Assembly (NCBI GenBank): GCA_021829055.1
Contig: JAJZCS010000091.1
Span: forward strand, 1 to 7,619
Length of the DNA: 7,619 bases
Direction: 5' to 3'
From: Pseudomonadota bacterium
GTDB taxonomy: Bacteria; Pseudomonadota; Alphaproteobacteria; Acetobacterales; Acetobacteraceae
The position numbers and the translations under genes are program-made. Of the stretch, positions 1-7,170 are shown one piece after another (the first letter of the stretch is position 1; every line of letters starts with the position of its first letter). The notes under the pieces were generated by a model. The model saw nothing but the letters and a program-made list of their open reading frames with translations, did not search any database and was not told the origin of the DNA.

Positions 1-52
1 TTAAACGGAATCTATGCGGGGTACGGTGAAATCGTCGATTATACCAACAGCC

Positions 53-541
53 CTAAAGACTGACATGTGCCCAGTCTCTGGTTCCGATTGAGATAATTCG
101 ATCTGCGTCATTGGCGATGAAATTCCGGGCTTCTTTGCTGGCGTCGCGCATCGCCTCGTAAGTGTCGCAGACGCGGCTGCTTAATTTGTTGCCCTGCAGA
201 TAATCCCGGACGTTTTCCATCGGATTGAGTTCCGGCGCGTAGGGCGGCAGGCGCAGCAGGGTGATGTTGTCCGGCACGATCAGCCGTTCACCGGGTTGAT
301 GCCATCCGGCACCATCGCAGACCAGCAGGGCATGGGCGCAAGTTGCGACCTGGCAACTAATTTCCTTGAGATGCTCGTTCATCGCCTCGGTATTCACGGC
401 GGGCATGATGATAGCAGCGCCGATGCCGCGCGCCGCCCAGATCGCTTCGAGGGAGCCTTTCTGCCCGACACGGGCTTCATCCGGGAACCACACCTCCAGG
501 TCTTTGCCCGCAGCCGAAGCCGGCAAAGCTTCTACCGCCAA
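53..541 (-). pseudogene. IS630 transposase, DDE catalytic half (orfB) with internal deletion
   Basis: This is the catalytic half of the IS630-family transposase, which cuts and joins DNA at the element ends. Numbering from the TTG at 541, the three acidic residues are all visible: D21 in VWFPDEARVGQKG, D76 in VCDGAGWHQ and E109 in APELNPMENV. The expected family segment between IWA and the GAAIIMPAVNTEAM block is missing. In homologues I recall about 25 residues there, including a YLFGA motif, whereas here IWAARG runs straight into IGAAIIMP. The junction is near 425-439. The tryptophan that normally follows MENV is an arginine (CGG at 206-208). The frame has no convincing start of its own and is probably reached by the -1 shift at 552-558. 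The loss of core sequence suggests an inactive transposase. Confidence 0.75.
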
Positions 542-1050
542 GCTGCAAAAGTTTTTTTAAATGTCTCCTGTGCCGCCAGGTCCTGCTTGGGATGAAACGG
601 GCGCGGTTGCCGCCGGGTCAGACGCAGCCGGCGCAGCCATTTGGCAACCGTGCGCTCAGGCACATCAACCGAAAATCGGCGCGCGATTTGCGCCCGCAAA
701 TCAACACACCGCCAGCGCACGACCCCATCAATCTCAAGATCGGGGCCTTTGACCACCAGATCATAAAGCTGCGCCATCTGGGCTGCGTCCAACTTCGGCG
801 ACCGGCCCGTACTTTTCCCGGAAACCAGGGCCGCAACGCCGCCCGCGTTGTAGCGATGCACCCAGTCGCGCAAGGTCTGGCGGTCCATCCCGCTCTGTTC
901 TGCCGCCACAGTCCGTGAATGACCCTCAAGGATCAGCGCCAGCGCCGATAGACGGCGCACAACTTGGCCGTCACGCTCCTTCGACATCATCCGACGCAAA
1001 TCCGCCGCCGTGTAGTCCCTATTGGCAACCACAACCGCCACAGCCATCAC
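532..1050 (-). CDS. IS630 transposase, N-terminal helix-turn-helix half (orfA)
   Basis: This is the DNA-binding half of an IS630-family transposase, which recognises the element ends. The frame opens with GTG at 1050 followed at once by ATG at 1047; either could be the start, giving 172 or 171 residues. A winged helix-turn-helix region includes the family-typical stretch GMDRQTLRDWVHRYNAGG in the first third. A second DNA-binding region follows (VVRWRCVDL, then RTVAKWLRRLRLTRRQPRPFHPK) and leads into the linker before the DDE domain. The frame ends at a TAG right after a run of seven A, where homologues continue into the catalytic domain. This half shows no internal damage. It overlaps the frame of the catalytic half, so a full transposase needs a -1 shift. 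It could alternatively be a simple one-base loss in a formerly single gene. Confidence 0.85.
   Translation of the reverse strand: MMAVAVVVANRDYTAADLRRMMSKERDGQVVRRLSALALILEGHSRTVAAEQSGMDRQTLRDWVHRYNAGGVAALVSGKSTGRSPKLDAAQMAQLYDLVVKGPDLEIDGVVRWRCVDLRAQIARRFSVDVPERTVAKWLRRLRLTRRQPRPFHPKQDLAAQETFKKTFAAWR
552..558 (-). other. A7 slip site joining the two transposase frames
   Basis: On the minus strand a run of seven A is read in the first frame as TTT AAA AAA ACT. Slipping back one base on the A run gives AAA AAA AAC TTT, which enters the catalytic frame and yields KKNFCSLAVEAL. As I recall the family, intact homologues have KKNF followed by a short linker at this point, so the -1 product is the homologous one. 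The second frame is closed immediately upstream by a TAA at 557-559, so entry must occur at the run. This can be programmed frameshifting, transcriptional slippage or a simple indel; the sequence does not decide. Confidence 0.6.
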
Positions 1051-1103
1051 TGCTTCCCATCGATCAAATCAACAGGAAACAGCGAATCACAGCTCACCGC
1101 GTC

Positions 1104-1116
1104 GGGGGAATCCCCC
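1104..1116. repeat. 13-bp palindrome between acyl-CoA dehydrogenase and IS630
   Basis: The sequence GGGGGAATCCCCC has perfect 6-bp arms around one central base. It lies between the acyl-CoA dehydrogenase stop codon and the presumed IS630 end. No T-run follows it on the minus strand, and a one-base loop is too tight for a normal hairpin, so it is not a convincing intrinsic terminator for the operon. It may belong to the outer end of the insertion sequence. Function is unknown. Confidence 0.35.
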
Positions 1117-1143
1117 ACGAGTCAGAAAATTCGGCGTCTGGTA

Positions 1144-2934
1144 TTAGAAGGCCGCATCTTCAAATTCCATCATGATATTCGAGCCCGATTGGATTGCTGC
1201 AAGGAGCGCTCCTGTTTGTGGTAGCAGCCGGTCCATGAAAAATTGGGCCGTTCTCACTTTTGCACGATAAAATTGACCAAGGTGCCCTGGTTCTCCTATT
1301 CTCGGGGCAGAGACGGAGACCATCCGTGTCCAAACAAATGCGAGCGCAACCAAACCAAACAATCGGAGATACTCGGCCGAAGCAGCGCCAGCTTCATCAT
1401 GATTCGACGGCGCATTTTCGGCGATGAAGCTTGTTGCGAATTGAAGATGTTCAACTGCATGTCGCAAATGCGGCAGAAATGGCTCAAGCACTCGATTTTG
1501 ACTTTGTTGCTCGATGAATTCCACGACAGGACCAAAGAAACGGCTGAGCAGGCGACCACGGTCATGTGGTAGTTTACGGGTGACTAGGTCAAGCGCCTGA
1601 ACGCCGTTAGTCCCCTCATAAAGCATCGAAATGCGGACATCACGTAAAAACTGTTCAACACCATGGTCACGGATATAACCATGCCCCCCGTAAACCTGTA
1701 CAGCTAACGATGCGATTTCAAAGCCAATGTCGGTGAATAGTGCTTTCACTACCGGTGTCATTAGAGCGGAGAAATCCTCGGCTGCGAGTTTAGCATCGGT
1801 GTCGTCAGATTTCTGAAGTACTTCCAGTTCCTTGCCTACCCAGCAGGCCACAGCGCGGCAACCTTCAATATATGCGCGCATGGTTAGCAGCATCCGTCGA
1901 ACGTCCGGATGCACAATGATCGGATCAGCTGGTTTGGCCGGCGCTTTTGGGCCTCTAAGAGAACGGCCTTGAAGCCGTTCGCGTGCGTATAGCACCGCGT
2001 TTTGGTATGCAACCTCTGCAATGCCAAGCCCTTGCATACCAACAGCAACCCGTTCGACGTTCATCATTGTGAACATTCCCGCGAGTCCTTTGTTGGGTTC
2101 TCCGAGCAGCCAACCCGTTGCGTTATCAAAATTCATCGTACAGGTGGCTGACCCGTGGATTCCCATCTTATGCTCAAGCGCAGTGCACTGGACACCGTTG
2201 CGCTCTCCGAGTGTTCCATCTTTTTTGGGCAGAAACTTCGGCACGAGGAACATTGAAATGCCTCTTACCCCCACGGGTGCATCTGGTAGGCGAGCCAGAA
2301 CGAGATGAATAATGTTTTCTGTAAGATCATGTTCACCGGCGCTGATAAAAATTTTATCGCCGCTGACCCCATAGGAACCATCCTTCTTCGGAACGGCACG
2401 TGTTCGGAGCATCCCGAGATCCGTGCCACAATGTGCTTCAGTAAGGCACATCGTGGCCGACCATTTTCCTGATACGAGATTTGGGAGATAGATCTCTTTC
2501 AGATCCTCACTACCGACATGCGACAGCGCGACATACGCACCGCGGGACAGTCCCGGATAGAGGGCGAAGGCAACATTGGACGAGCACAACATCTCGTCGA
2601 CCATCATTGCAACGGGAATGGGTACTACTTGCCCCCCCCAGTCTGGGGATGCCGACATTCCTGTCCAGCCTCCGTCACAAAAAATCTTGTAAGCATCCTT
2701 GAAGCCTGAAGGCGTACGAACGCGACCGTTTTCTAGGACACAACCTTCAAGATCGCCCTGCTGATTTAAGGGAAACAAAACATCTTCGGTCAGTCGTGAC
2801 GCATGGTCAAGAATTGAATCAATTAGGTCGCGCGAGAAATCAGCGTTGCCCGGCAATGCAGTACAGGAAGCGCTGTCAAAGAGTTCATGAAGAACGAAGC
2901 GCATATCCTCAAGTGGAGCCTTGTAGGTCGGCAT
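1144..2934 (-). CDS. Acyl-CoA dehydrogenase, DmdC/FadE-like (596 aa)
   Basis: This FAD-dependent acyl-CoA dehydrogenase should introduce the trans-2 double bond into acyl-CoA, passing electrons to electron-transfer flavoprotein in the cytoplasm. At 596 residues it belongs to the long class with an extra C-terminal helical domain, which contains FadE-type enzymes and the methylmercaptopropionyl-CoA dehydrogenase DmdC. From the N terminus one sees a helical domain (about 1-155), the flavin-binding stretch MCLTEAHCGTDLG (162-174), a beta domain to about 280, and the helical core with YGGHGYIRDHGVEQFLRD (415-432). LYEGTNGVQALDL follows, in which E440 is the expected catalytic base. The C-terminal extension runs from about 470 to the end. 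ATG at 2934 is chosen because AGGAAAGG at 2941-2948 lies 7 nt before it. Alanine replaces the more usual proline in TEP of the flavin motif. The exact chain-length substrate cannot be read from sequence. Confidence 0.92.
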   Translation of the reverse strand: MPTYKAPLEDMRFVLHELFDSASCTALPGNADFSRDLIDSILDHASRLTEDVLFPLNQQGDLEGCVLENGRVRTPSGFKDAYKIFCDGGWTGMSASPDWGGQVVPIPVAMMVDEMLCSSNVAFALYPGLSRGAYVALSHVGSEDLKEIYLPNLVSGKWSATMCLTEAHCGTDLGMLRTRAVPKKDGSYGVSGDKIFISAGEHDLTENIIHLVLARLPDAPVGVRGISMFLVPKFLPKKDGTLGERNGVQCTALEHKMGIHGSATCTMNFDNATGWLLGEPNKGLAGMFTMMNVERVAVGMQGLGIAEVAYQNAVLYARERLQGRSLRGPKAPAKPADPIIVHPDVRRMLLTMRAYIEGCRAVACWVGKELEVLQKSDDTDAKLAAEDFSALMTPVVKALFTDIGFEIASLAVQVYGGHGYIRDHGVEQFLRDVRISMLYEGTNGVQALDLVTRKLPHDRGRLLSRFFGPVVEFIEQQSQNRVLEPFLPHLRHAVEHLQFATSFIAENAPSNHDEAGAASAEYLRLFGLVALAFVWTRMVSVSAPRIGEPGHLGQFYRAKVRTAQFFMDRLLPQTGALLAAIQSGSNIMMEFEDAAF

Positions 2935-2940
2935 GAAAGG

Positions 2941-2948
2941 ACCTTTCC
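2941..2948 (-). promoter_or_regulatory. Ribosome-binding site of acyl-CoA dehydrogenase
   Basis: AGGAAAGG on the minus strand sits 7 nt upstream of ATG 2934 and fixes the start. It overrules a longer in-frame reading from a TTG at 2976 that would add 14 residues. It lies in the 44-nt gap after the stop of the upstream gene, where I see no terminator. Confidence 0.7.
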
Positions 2949-2978
2949 TGGTATCTGCTGGTATTCCCCGATCCAAGA

Positions 2979-5345
2979 TCAGTTGCGCAGAGGCTTACCC
3001 GTATCAAGTACATGCTTAATTCGTAACTGGGTCTTCTTTAGGCGAATCAGTTTCATAAAAGCCTGATGCTCGAGATCAAGAATCGCACTTTGAGCCACCG
3101 GTTCAATTAGATCTGCGTCGCCACCGGTCAATATCCAAGCAAGGTGATTAAGTATGGCCACATCATGTGCGGTCGCGATGCCCTTCTTTCGAAAGTCTTC
3201 GACTGCCATGGTTAGACTGATCCATCCGGACCTCCCGGGCAGTTGCAGAGGTTGTGAAGAGGACGGTGGTTCGTAGTTTGGTGCCAGTCTCAGTGCGTGA
3301 GCTTTCGCATCACCCAAGACGCGATGACGATTCATGGTAATTCCGTCACGCTCTTGCAGAAATTTTTGATCCCTTGCTTCTTCTGCGGATCTTGAGACCT
3401 TAGCCGTGGAGATTATTTGGAAGGCTCTTATGGTCGCTGGCATTGGACCGTGTGGCACTTTGTTGTCTGACCGCCAGCGTGTGAGCAGTTCAGCGCATCC
3501 CCCCCAAGCGGGAACTAGACCAACGCTGGCTTCTACGAGGCCGATATAACACTCGGCATGAGCTTGTACGGCAGAGCAGTGAAGGAGCATCTCGCAACCA
3601 CCACCAAGTGCGCGGCCGGCGGGCGCGCCAATCACTGGAAATGGTGCAGTGCGAACCAATTGATAGATCCGCTGGCCTTTTGCCAGCAATTGTTCGATCT
3701 TGGGCCACATGCGAATGTTGGCGGCAAACATGGCCAGGCCGAGATTGGCGCCAACCGAAAAGTTCTCATGACCGGGAGAGGCACGGAGATCTTCAGAGTA
3801 GATCACCATTGCGACATGGCCTTTGCTCGCCAATCCAATGGCTTGTTCCAAAAGATCGAGCACATCTTCGTCTAGAGCGTTCATCGGCGAGTGCAACTCG
3901 AAGCATAGAACGCCGTCGCCGACATCCCAAACTGACGCAGACTCGTTTGTTATCAAGGGGCTCTTGCCGCGTTTAATGTCTTGCAGCAGTAACACTCCAG
4001 GTGGGCGAATTACTGGCTGGTATGCCCTATCAAGGCCAAAGTATAGAAGAGTTCCTTTGTCTTCTTTATAGAATTTTCCTTCTCCAACGTCGGCCAAAAT
4101 CTTCGGCACAGGGAGAGTAAGATCGGCGAGCCGCTTCCGTACGTAGGTGCCGCCAAGACGGTCTATAAGTTCGAACGGCCCATAGGCCCATGCGTATCCG
4201 AAGCGCATCGCTTCGTCGACAGTTGCGATGTCGGAAGAGATTTCTCCGACGAGAGAGGCCGAGTAGGCGAAAAGTCGACCAAGAACCGCCCATGCATATT
4301 GGCCGTAGACACTCTCAGCATCCAGCAGATCTTTGATATCCTGTCCCGACTCCAATATTTTGAGATATTGTGGAGCCCTGATTGGTCGCCATTCGAGGTC
4401 TCCAGCGCTAGCTGCCGTCAGGCACAGTGTTTCTGTCAGCAGCCCCGAGCCAATCTCTCTTGTCCGATAAAAGCCGCCTGCTCCTTTCTTGCCTAGATAT
4501 CCCCCGGCGATCAGATTTCGAATTGTCGGCAGATCACGATTTGCCTCATGAAATGCATCACCCGCCGGCAATAGTCGTGCGAGTGATTCGTTCACTTGTG
4601 TAGTTATATCAAGACCCACCAGATCCATCAGTCCGAATATGCCGGTCGACGGGAAACCAAAGGGCCTCCCCATAATTTTATCAGCTTCTTCGACCCTGAG
4701 ACCATAGTGTAGCGCAAAAGCCGCTGCCGTCTGGAGCCAATACGCACCGATCCTGTTTGCGACAAAACCAGGCGTATCCTTGCAGCGTATTACGGTCTTC
4801 CCAAGCGCTACATCGCAGAAATCGCTAACGCGAGAGGCAGACTCAAGGCGAGTGTGGGAGCTAACGACGAGTTCAAGTAGACGCATGTAGCGCGGTGGAT
4901 TAAAGAAATGGGTAATTAGAAAATCTGGTTTTAACGTCGAAGGAACATCCAGCAACAAATTGGATAGAGGAATTGTTGAAGTGTTAGATGAGACTATAGA
5001 GCCGGGTTTGCGGACTTCGGCAATACGATCATAAAGAGGCTTCTTGACGTGGATTTTCTCCGTTACGGCTTCGAGAATCCAGTCGTATTCGGCCAACTTC
5101 CATAGATCATCTTCGATATTCCCTGGAGTGATTAAGCGTGCCGCCCGTTGTGACATCAATGGTGACGGTTGTGCGGTTTTGAGGCGATCAATGGCCGTTC
5201 TTGCCACTGCGTTGCGATCAGGCGTGTCTGGCTTGACGAGATCGAGCAGGAGAACAGGGAAACCAGCACTGGCGATGTGGCCGGCAATGGATGCACCCAT
5301 AACCCCTGCGCCGATGATAGCAACAGATTGAATTTTCTCGTCCAT
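2979..5345 (-). CDS. 3-hydroxyacyl-CoA dehydrogenase / enoyl-CoA hydratase multienzyme (788 aa)
   Basis: This two-activity beta-oxidation enzyme should hydrate trans-2-enoyl-CoA and oxidise the 3-hydroxyacyl-CoA with NAD+. The domain order is dehydrogenase first and hydratase last, as in FadN-like proteins and the reverse of E. coli FadB. The NAD-binding Rossmann motif GAGVMG is at residues 12-17. Dehydrogenase residues are the SNTS motif (120-123), H146 in THFFNP, E158 in LLEL and N197 in TPGFVANR. A second dehydrogenase helical domain spans roughly 345-410. The crotonase domain covers about 475-625, with GGGCE and GLVEASVGLVP supplying both expected glutamates, E585 and E605, 20 residues apart. 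A helical tail ends in DTGKPLRN, a family-typical terminus, so the protein is complete. ATG at 5345 starts 2 nt after the thiolase TGA, implying translational coupling. With the thiolase it probably forms a trifunctional-type complex. Confidence 0.93.
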   Translation of the reverse strand: MDEKIQSVAIIGAGVMGASIAGHIASAGFPVLLLDLVKPDTPDRNAVARTAIDRLKTAQPSPLMSQRAARLITPGNIEDDLWKLAEYDWILEAVTEKIHVKKPLYDRIAEVRKPGSIVSSNTSTIPLSNLLLDVPSTLKPDFLITHFFNPPRYMRLLELVVSSHTRLESASRVSDFCDVALGKTVIRCKDTPGFVANRIGAYWLQTAAAFALHYGLRVEEADKIMGRPFGFPSTGIFGLMDLVGLDITTQVNESLARLLPAGDAFHEANRDLPTIRNLIAGGYLGKKGAGGFYRTREIGSGLLTETLCLTAASAGDLEWRPIRAPQYLKILESGQDIKDLLDAESVYGQYAWAVLGRLFAYSASLVGEISSDIATVDEAMRFGYAWAYGPFELIDRLGGTYVRKRLADLTLPVPKILADVGEGKFYKEDKGTLLYFGLDRAYQPVIRPPGVLLLQDIKRGKSPLITNESASVWDVGDGVLCFELHSPMNALDEDVLDLLEQAIGLASKGHVAMVIYSEDLRASPGHENFSVGANLGLAMFAANIRMWPKIEQLLAKGQRIYQLVRTAPFPVIGAPAGRALGGGCEMLLHCSAVQAHAECYIGLVEASVGLVPAWGGCAELLTRWRSDNKVPHGPMPATIRAFQIISTAKVSRSAEEARDQKFLQERDGITMNRHRVLGDAKAHALRLAPNYEPPSSSQPLQLPGRSGWISLTMAVEDFRKKGIATAHDVAILNHLAWILTGGDADLIEPVAQSAILDLEHQAFMKLIRLKKTQLRIKHVLDTGKPLRN

Positions 5346-5347
5346 GA

Positions 5348-6484
5348 TCAGACGGCCTCTAAGACCGTTGCGATGCCTTGACCACCGCCGATGCATTGCG
5401 TCGCAAGCGCGTATTTTCCGCCTTCACGCTCGAGTAACTGCGCCGCCTTACCGGTGATTCGTGCGCCGGATGCACCGAGCGGGTGACCGAGCGCAATTGC
5501 GCCCCCATCCAGATTGATGCGGGTGACATCGAGATTGAGGTCTTGGATCGAAGCTAGTACTTGCGAGGAAAATGCCTCATTCAATTCTATAATGTCCATG
5601 TTCTGCGCCTTCAATCTTGCACGAGCAAGCGCCTTCCGTGCCGCAACTACCGGCCCAATACCCATGATCTCGGGCGCACAACCAGCAACCGCGATGGACA
5701 CGATCCTCGCTGATACCGCGAGCCCGTGCCTCATTGCGTAATTTTCCGAGCAAACGAGCACAGCAGCTGTACCATCCGTTAGAGGAGAGGATGTGCCGGC
5801 AGTAACGACGCCAGCGGCGTTGAACGCCGGGTTCAGTCCCGCCAAAATTTCCGGTGTGGTGTCAGAACGGATGCACTCATCAAGAGAGCAGATGCCGGCG
5901 CTAGTGTTGATGGGTACGATTTCGTTAGTCAGTTTGCCTTGACGTTGAGCGGTAGCGGCTTTGCGATGGCTCCCGACGGCGAATTCTTCTTGCGCCGAAC
6001 GTGTAATTCGCCAACGTTTGGCGACGTTCTCCGCGGTTTCTCCCATGCTTATGTAGGCGGCTTCGTTTTTTGCGTAGAGCCGCGGAGATGGCAGCGGATT
6101 GTACCCACCCATCGGCACGCGAGACATGCTTTCAACACCGACCGCAACGAAAGCCTCGCCGGCTCCCATCTTGATTGCTCCAGCGGCCATATGTATCGAA
6201 TACATTGATGACCCACAGAAGCGATTTACCGTGGCGCCAGCGACAGCAATCGGTAGATCGGCCAGAAGGCCGATTAGGCGGCCGACGTTTAACCCCTGCT
6301 CTGCTTCGGGGAACGCGCATCCGGCGATGATATCTTCAATGTCCTCTGGATTAATTTGGGTGCGCTCTATCAGTGCACGCACAACGTCAGCAGCCATTTC
6401 ATCAGGCCGGACGCGGGCAAGGCTCCCCTTGCTTGCCGGTGTGAACGGTGAACGAACAAAGCCGGCGATCACGACGTTGGTCAT
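5348..6484 (-). CDS. Acetyl-CoA C-acyltransferase (degradative thiolase, 378 aa)
   Basis: This thiolase should cleave 3-ketoacyl-CoA with CoA to give acetyl-CoA and a shortened acyl-CoA, the last step of beta-oxidation. The N-terminal half carries the nucleophile C90 in VNRFCGSSM. The C-terminal half carries H334 in ALGHPLGASG and C364 in TQCIGGGQG, so the catalytic set is complete. The EQGLNVGRL stretch before the active site and the FCGSSM form resemble FadA-type degradative thiolases more than biosynthetic acetoacetyl-CoA thiolases. ATG at 6484 is preferred: MTNVVIAGFVRSPF is a normal thiolase start and AGGAG at 6496-6500 lies 11 nt upstream. A GTG at 6508 would add 8 residues but lies upstream of that site. 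It is the first enzyme gene after the MerR regulator and is nearly joined to the multienzyme gene downstream. Confidence 0.92.
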   Translation of the reverse strand: MTNVVIAGFVRSPFTPASKGSLARVRPDEMAADVVRALIERTQINPEDIEDIIAGCAFPEAEQGLNVGRLIGLLADLPIAVAGATVNRFCGSSMYSIHMAAGAIKMGAGEAFVAVGVESMSRVPMGGYNPLPSPRLYAKNEAAYISMGETAENVAKRWRITRSAQEEFAVGSHRKAATAQRQGKLTNEIVPINTSAGICSLDECIRSDTTPEILAGLNPAFNAAGVVTAGTSSPLTDGTAAVLVCSENYAMRHGLAVSARIVSIAVAGCAPEIMGIGPVVAARKALARARLKAQNMDIIELNEAFSSQVLASIQDLNLDVTRINLDGGAIALGHPLGASGARITGKAAQLLEREGGKYALATQCIGGGQGIATVLEAV

Positions 6485-6495
6485 TGGCGGGCTCA

Positions 6496-6500
6496 CTCCT
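6496..6500 (-). promoter_or_regulatory. Ribosome-binding site of thiolase
   Basis: AGGAG on the minus strand is 11 nt before ATG 6484. The spacing is slightly long, but this is the only good match in the leader, and it lies downstream of the alternative GTG at 6508, supporting the shorter protein. Confidence 0.5.
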
Positions 6501-6554
6501 ATTCTCACCGTTCAGGATACGGACAATCTGGACGCAGAGGGCAGTAATTTTTAA

Positions 6555-6578
6555 GTGACTTGTTTCCAGGAACGTCAC
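6555..6578. promoter_or_regulatory. Imperfect dyad between regulator and thiolase, candidate operator
   Basis: GTGAC at 6555-6559 and GTCAC at 6574-6578 form perfect outer arms, and GTTTCC (6562-6567) faces GGAAC (6569-6573) inside them. The dyad covers the stop codon of the MerR-family gene and lies about 70 nt before the thiolase start. MerR proteins bind dyads as dimers, usually inside promoters with long spacers, so this is a reasonable candidate site for control of the enzyme genes. A weak hairpin at the end of the regulator mRNA is the alternative, but no T-run follows on the minus strand. No strong -35/-10 pair was found around it. Confidence 0.35.
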
Positions 6579-7057
6579 GCTTCCGGCTTGTTCGGGGGTT
6601 CCTGCATGAGACGCTCCTCAGCTTGGCGTTCGATTTTCACAAGTTCTTCAAGACTTTGTTCCAATGCAACTTGCTGTTCTTGCAGTTTGGTAATGCGCTT
6701 GCGCACGGCGGTGAGGAGCTTGCGGACCTGAACGACATGGTGCAGATCAATGTCGTAAAGATCAAGGTACTCTTTGATTTCGCGAAGTGAAAATCCGAGC
6801 CGCTTACCCCTTAGAATAAGCATCAGCCTAGCGCGGTCACGCACGGTGTAGACGCGTGTTGTGCCGGCACGGCACGGCGCGATCAGGCCCTTGTCCTCAT
6901 AGAAACGAATTGTCCGCGCGGTTATACCGAGTTGGTTGGCGATCTGACTAACGGAGAACAGTCCGCCTCCAGAGATTTCGTTGCTCTGGTGAGTACCAGC
7001 TGTACGGTACAGATCGAAACCGGTTACGGATTCCGCGTGCCAAACAGAAGCCGCCAT
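6575..7057 (-). CDS. MerR-family transcriptional regulator, LiuR-like (160 aa)
   Basis: This is a probable DNA-binding regulator of the adjacent beta-oxidation genes. The MerR helix-turn-helix begins near residue 33 (LFSVSQIANQLGITARTIRFYEDKGL), followed by the wing with RVYTVRDRARL and the stretch LILRGKRLGFSLREIKEYLDLYD (80-102). These blocks resemble the LiuR type, which controls branched-chain amino acid and fatty acid catabolism in proteobacteria. Residues about 108-152 form a charged, leucine-rich coiled coil for dimerisation. The only cysteine is C62, in the wing, so a metal sensor of the MerR or CueR kind is unlikely; an acyl-CoA-type ligand is an inference. ATG at 7057 is chosen because GGGGAG (7066-7071) lies 8 nt upstream. 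A GTG at 7129 would add 24 residues unlike the family. The gene is co-directional with the enzymes, 90 nt before the thiolase. Confidence 0.87.
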   Translation of the reverse strand: MAASVWHAESVTGFDLYRTAGTHQSNEISGGGLFSVSQIANQLGITARTIRFYEDKGLIAPCRAGTTRVYTVRDRARLMLILRGKRLGFSLREIKEYLDLYDIDLHHVVQVRKLLTAVRKRITKLQEQQVALEQSLEELVKIERQAEERLMQEPPNKPEA

Positions 7058-7065
7058 TTGTTGCT

Positions 7066-7071
7066 CTCCCC
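7066..7071 (-). promoter_or_regulatory. Ribosome-binding site of MerR-family regulator
   Basis: GGGGAG on the minus strand, 8 nt before ATG 7057, is the strongest Shine-Dalgarno match in the region and decides the start over the upstream in-frame GTG at 7129. Confidence 0.65.
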
Positions 7072-7170
7072 AGAACTCCCGATCGCATCGGTTTGGCGTT
7101 ACAAAATCCGGCAAATCTCGGACATTCACGCAAAATCAGTCAAGAGATACCGTAAAATAGAAGTGCATAA

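Larger units (their letters stand above)
22..1101 (-). mobile_element. IS630-family insertion sequence, decayed
   Basis: A roughly 1.08-kb unit contains two minus-strand reading frames that together make an IS630-family (Tc1/mariner-like) transposase. The ends are tentative. CGGTGA at 24-29 is mirrored by TCACCG at 1094-1099, and the inward sequences share further scattered matches, giving an imperfect terminal inverted repeat. IS630 elements insert at TA, and a TA lies just outside the low end at 22-23, but I could not find a matching TA duplication at the high end. The length is slightly under a usual element of about 1.1-1.2 kb, which fits the internal deletion inferred in the catalytic half. 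The element lies just downstream of the acyl-CoA dehydrogenase stop codon and leaves that gene intact. Family assignment is firm; exact boundaries are not. Confidence 0.7.

Noticed and set aside
2935..2976. N-terminal extension of the acyl-CoA dehydrogenase from a TTG
   Set aside because: It adds 14 residues without family similarity, and a good ribosome-binding site lies just before ATG 2934.
3558..3976. Plus-strand open frames opposite the multienzyme gene, and similar ones elsewhere on the plus strand
   Set aside because: They lie antisense to genes with clear family motifs, and their translations show no recognisable domains.
5346..5396. Longer multienzyme start overlapping the thiolase end
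   Set aside because: The extension is arginine-rich and unlike the family; MDEKIQSVAIIGAG from ATG 5345 is the standard start before the Rossmann motif.
6555..6578. Intrinsic terminator after the regulator gene
   Set aside because: The dyad is imperfect and is followed on the minus strand by TTAAAAATT rather than a T-run, so an operator-like role is more likely.
7058..7129. 24-residue N-terminal extension of the MerR regulator from a GTG
   Set aside because: No ribosome-binding site was seen for it, while ATG 7057 has GGGGAG 8 nt upstream.
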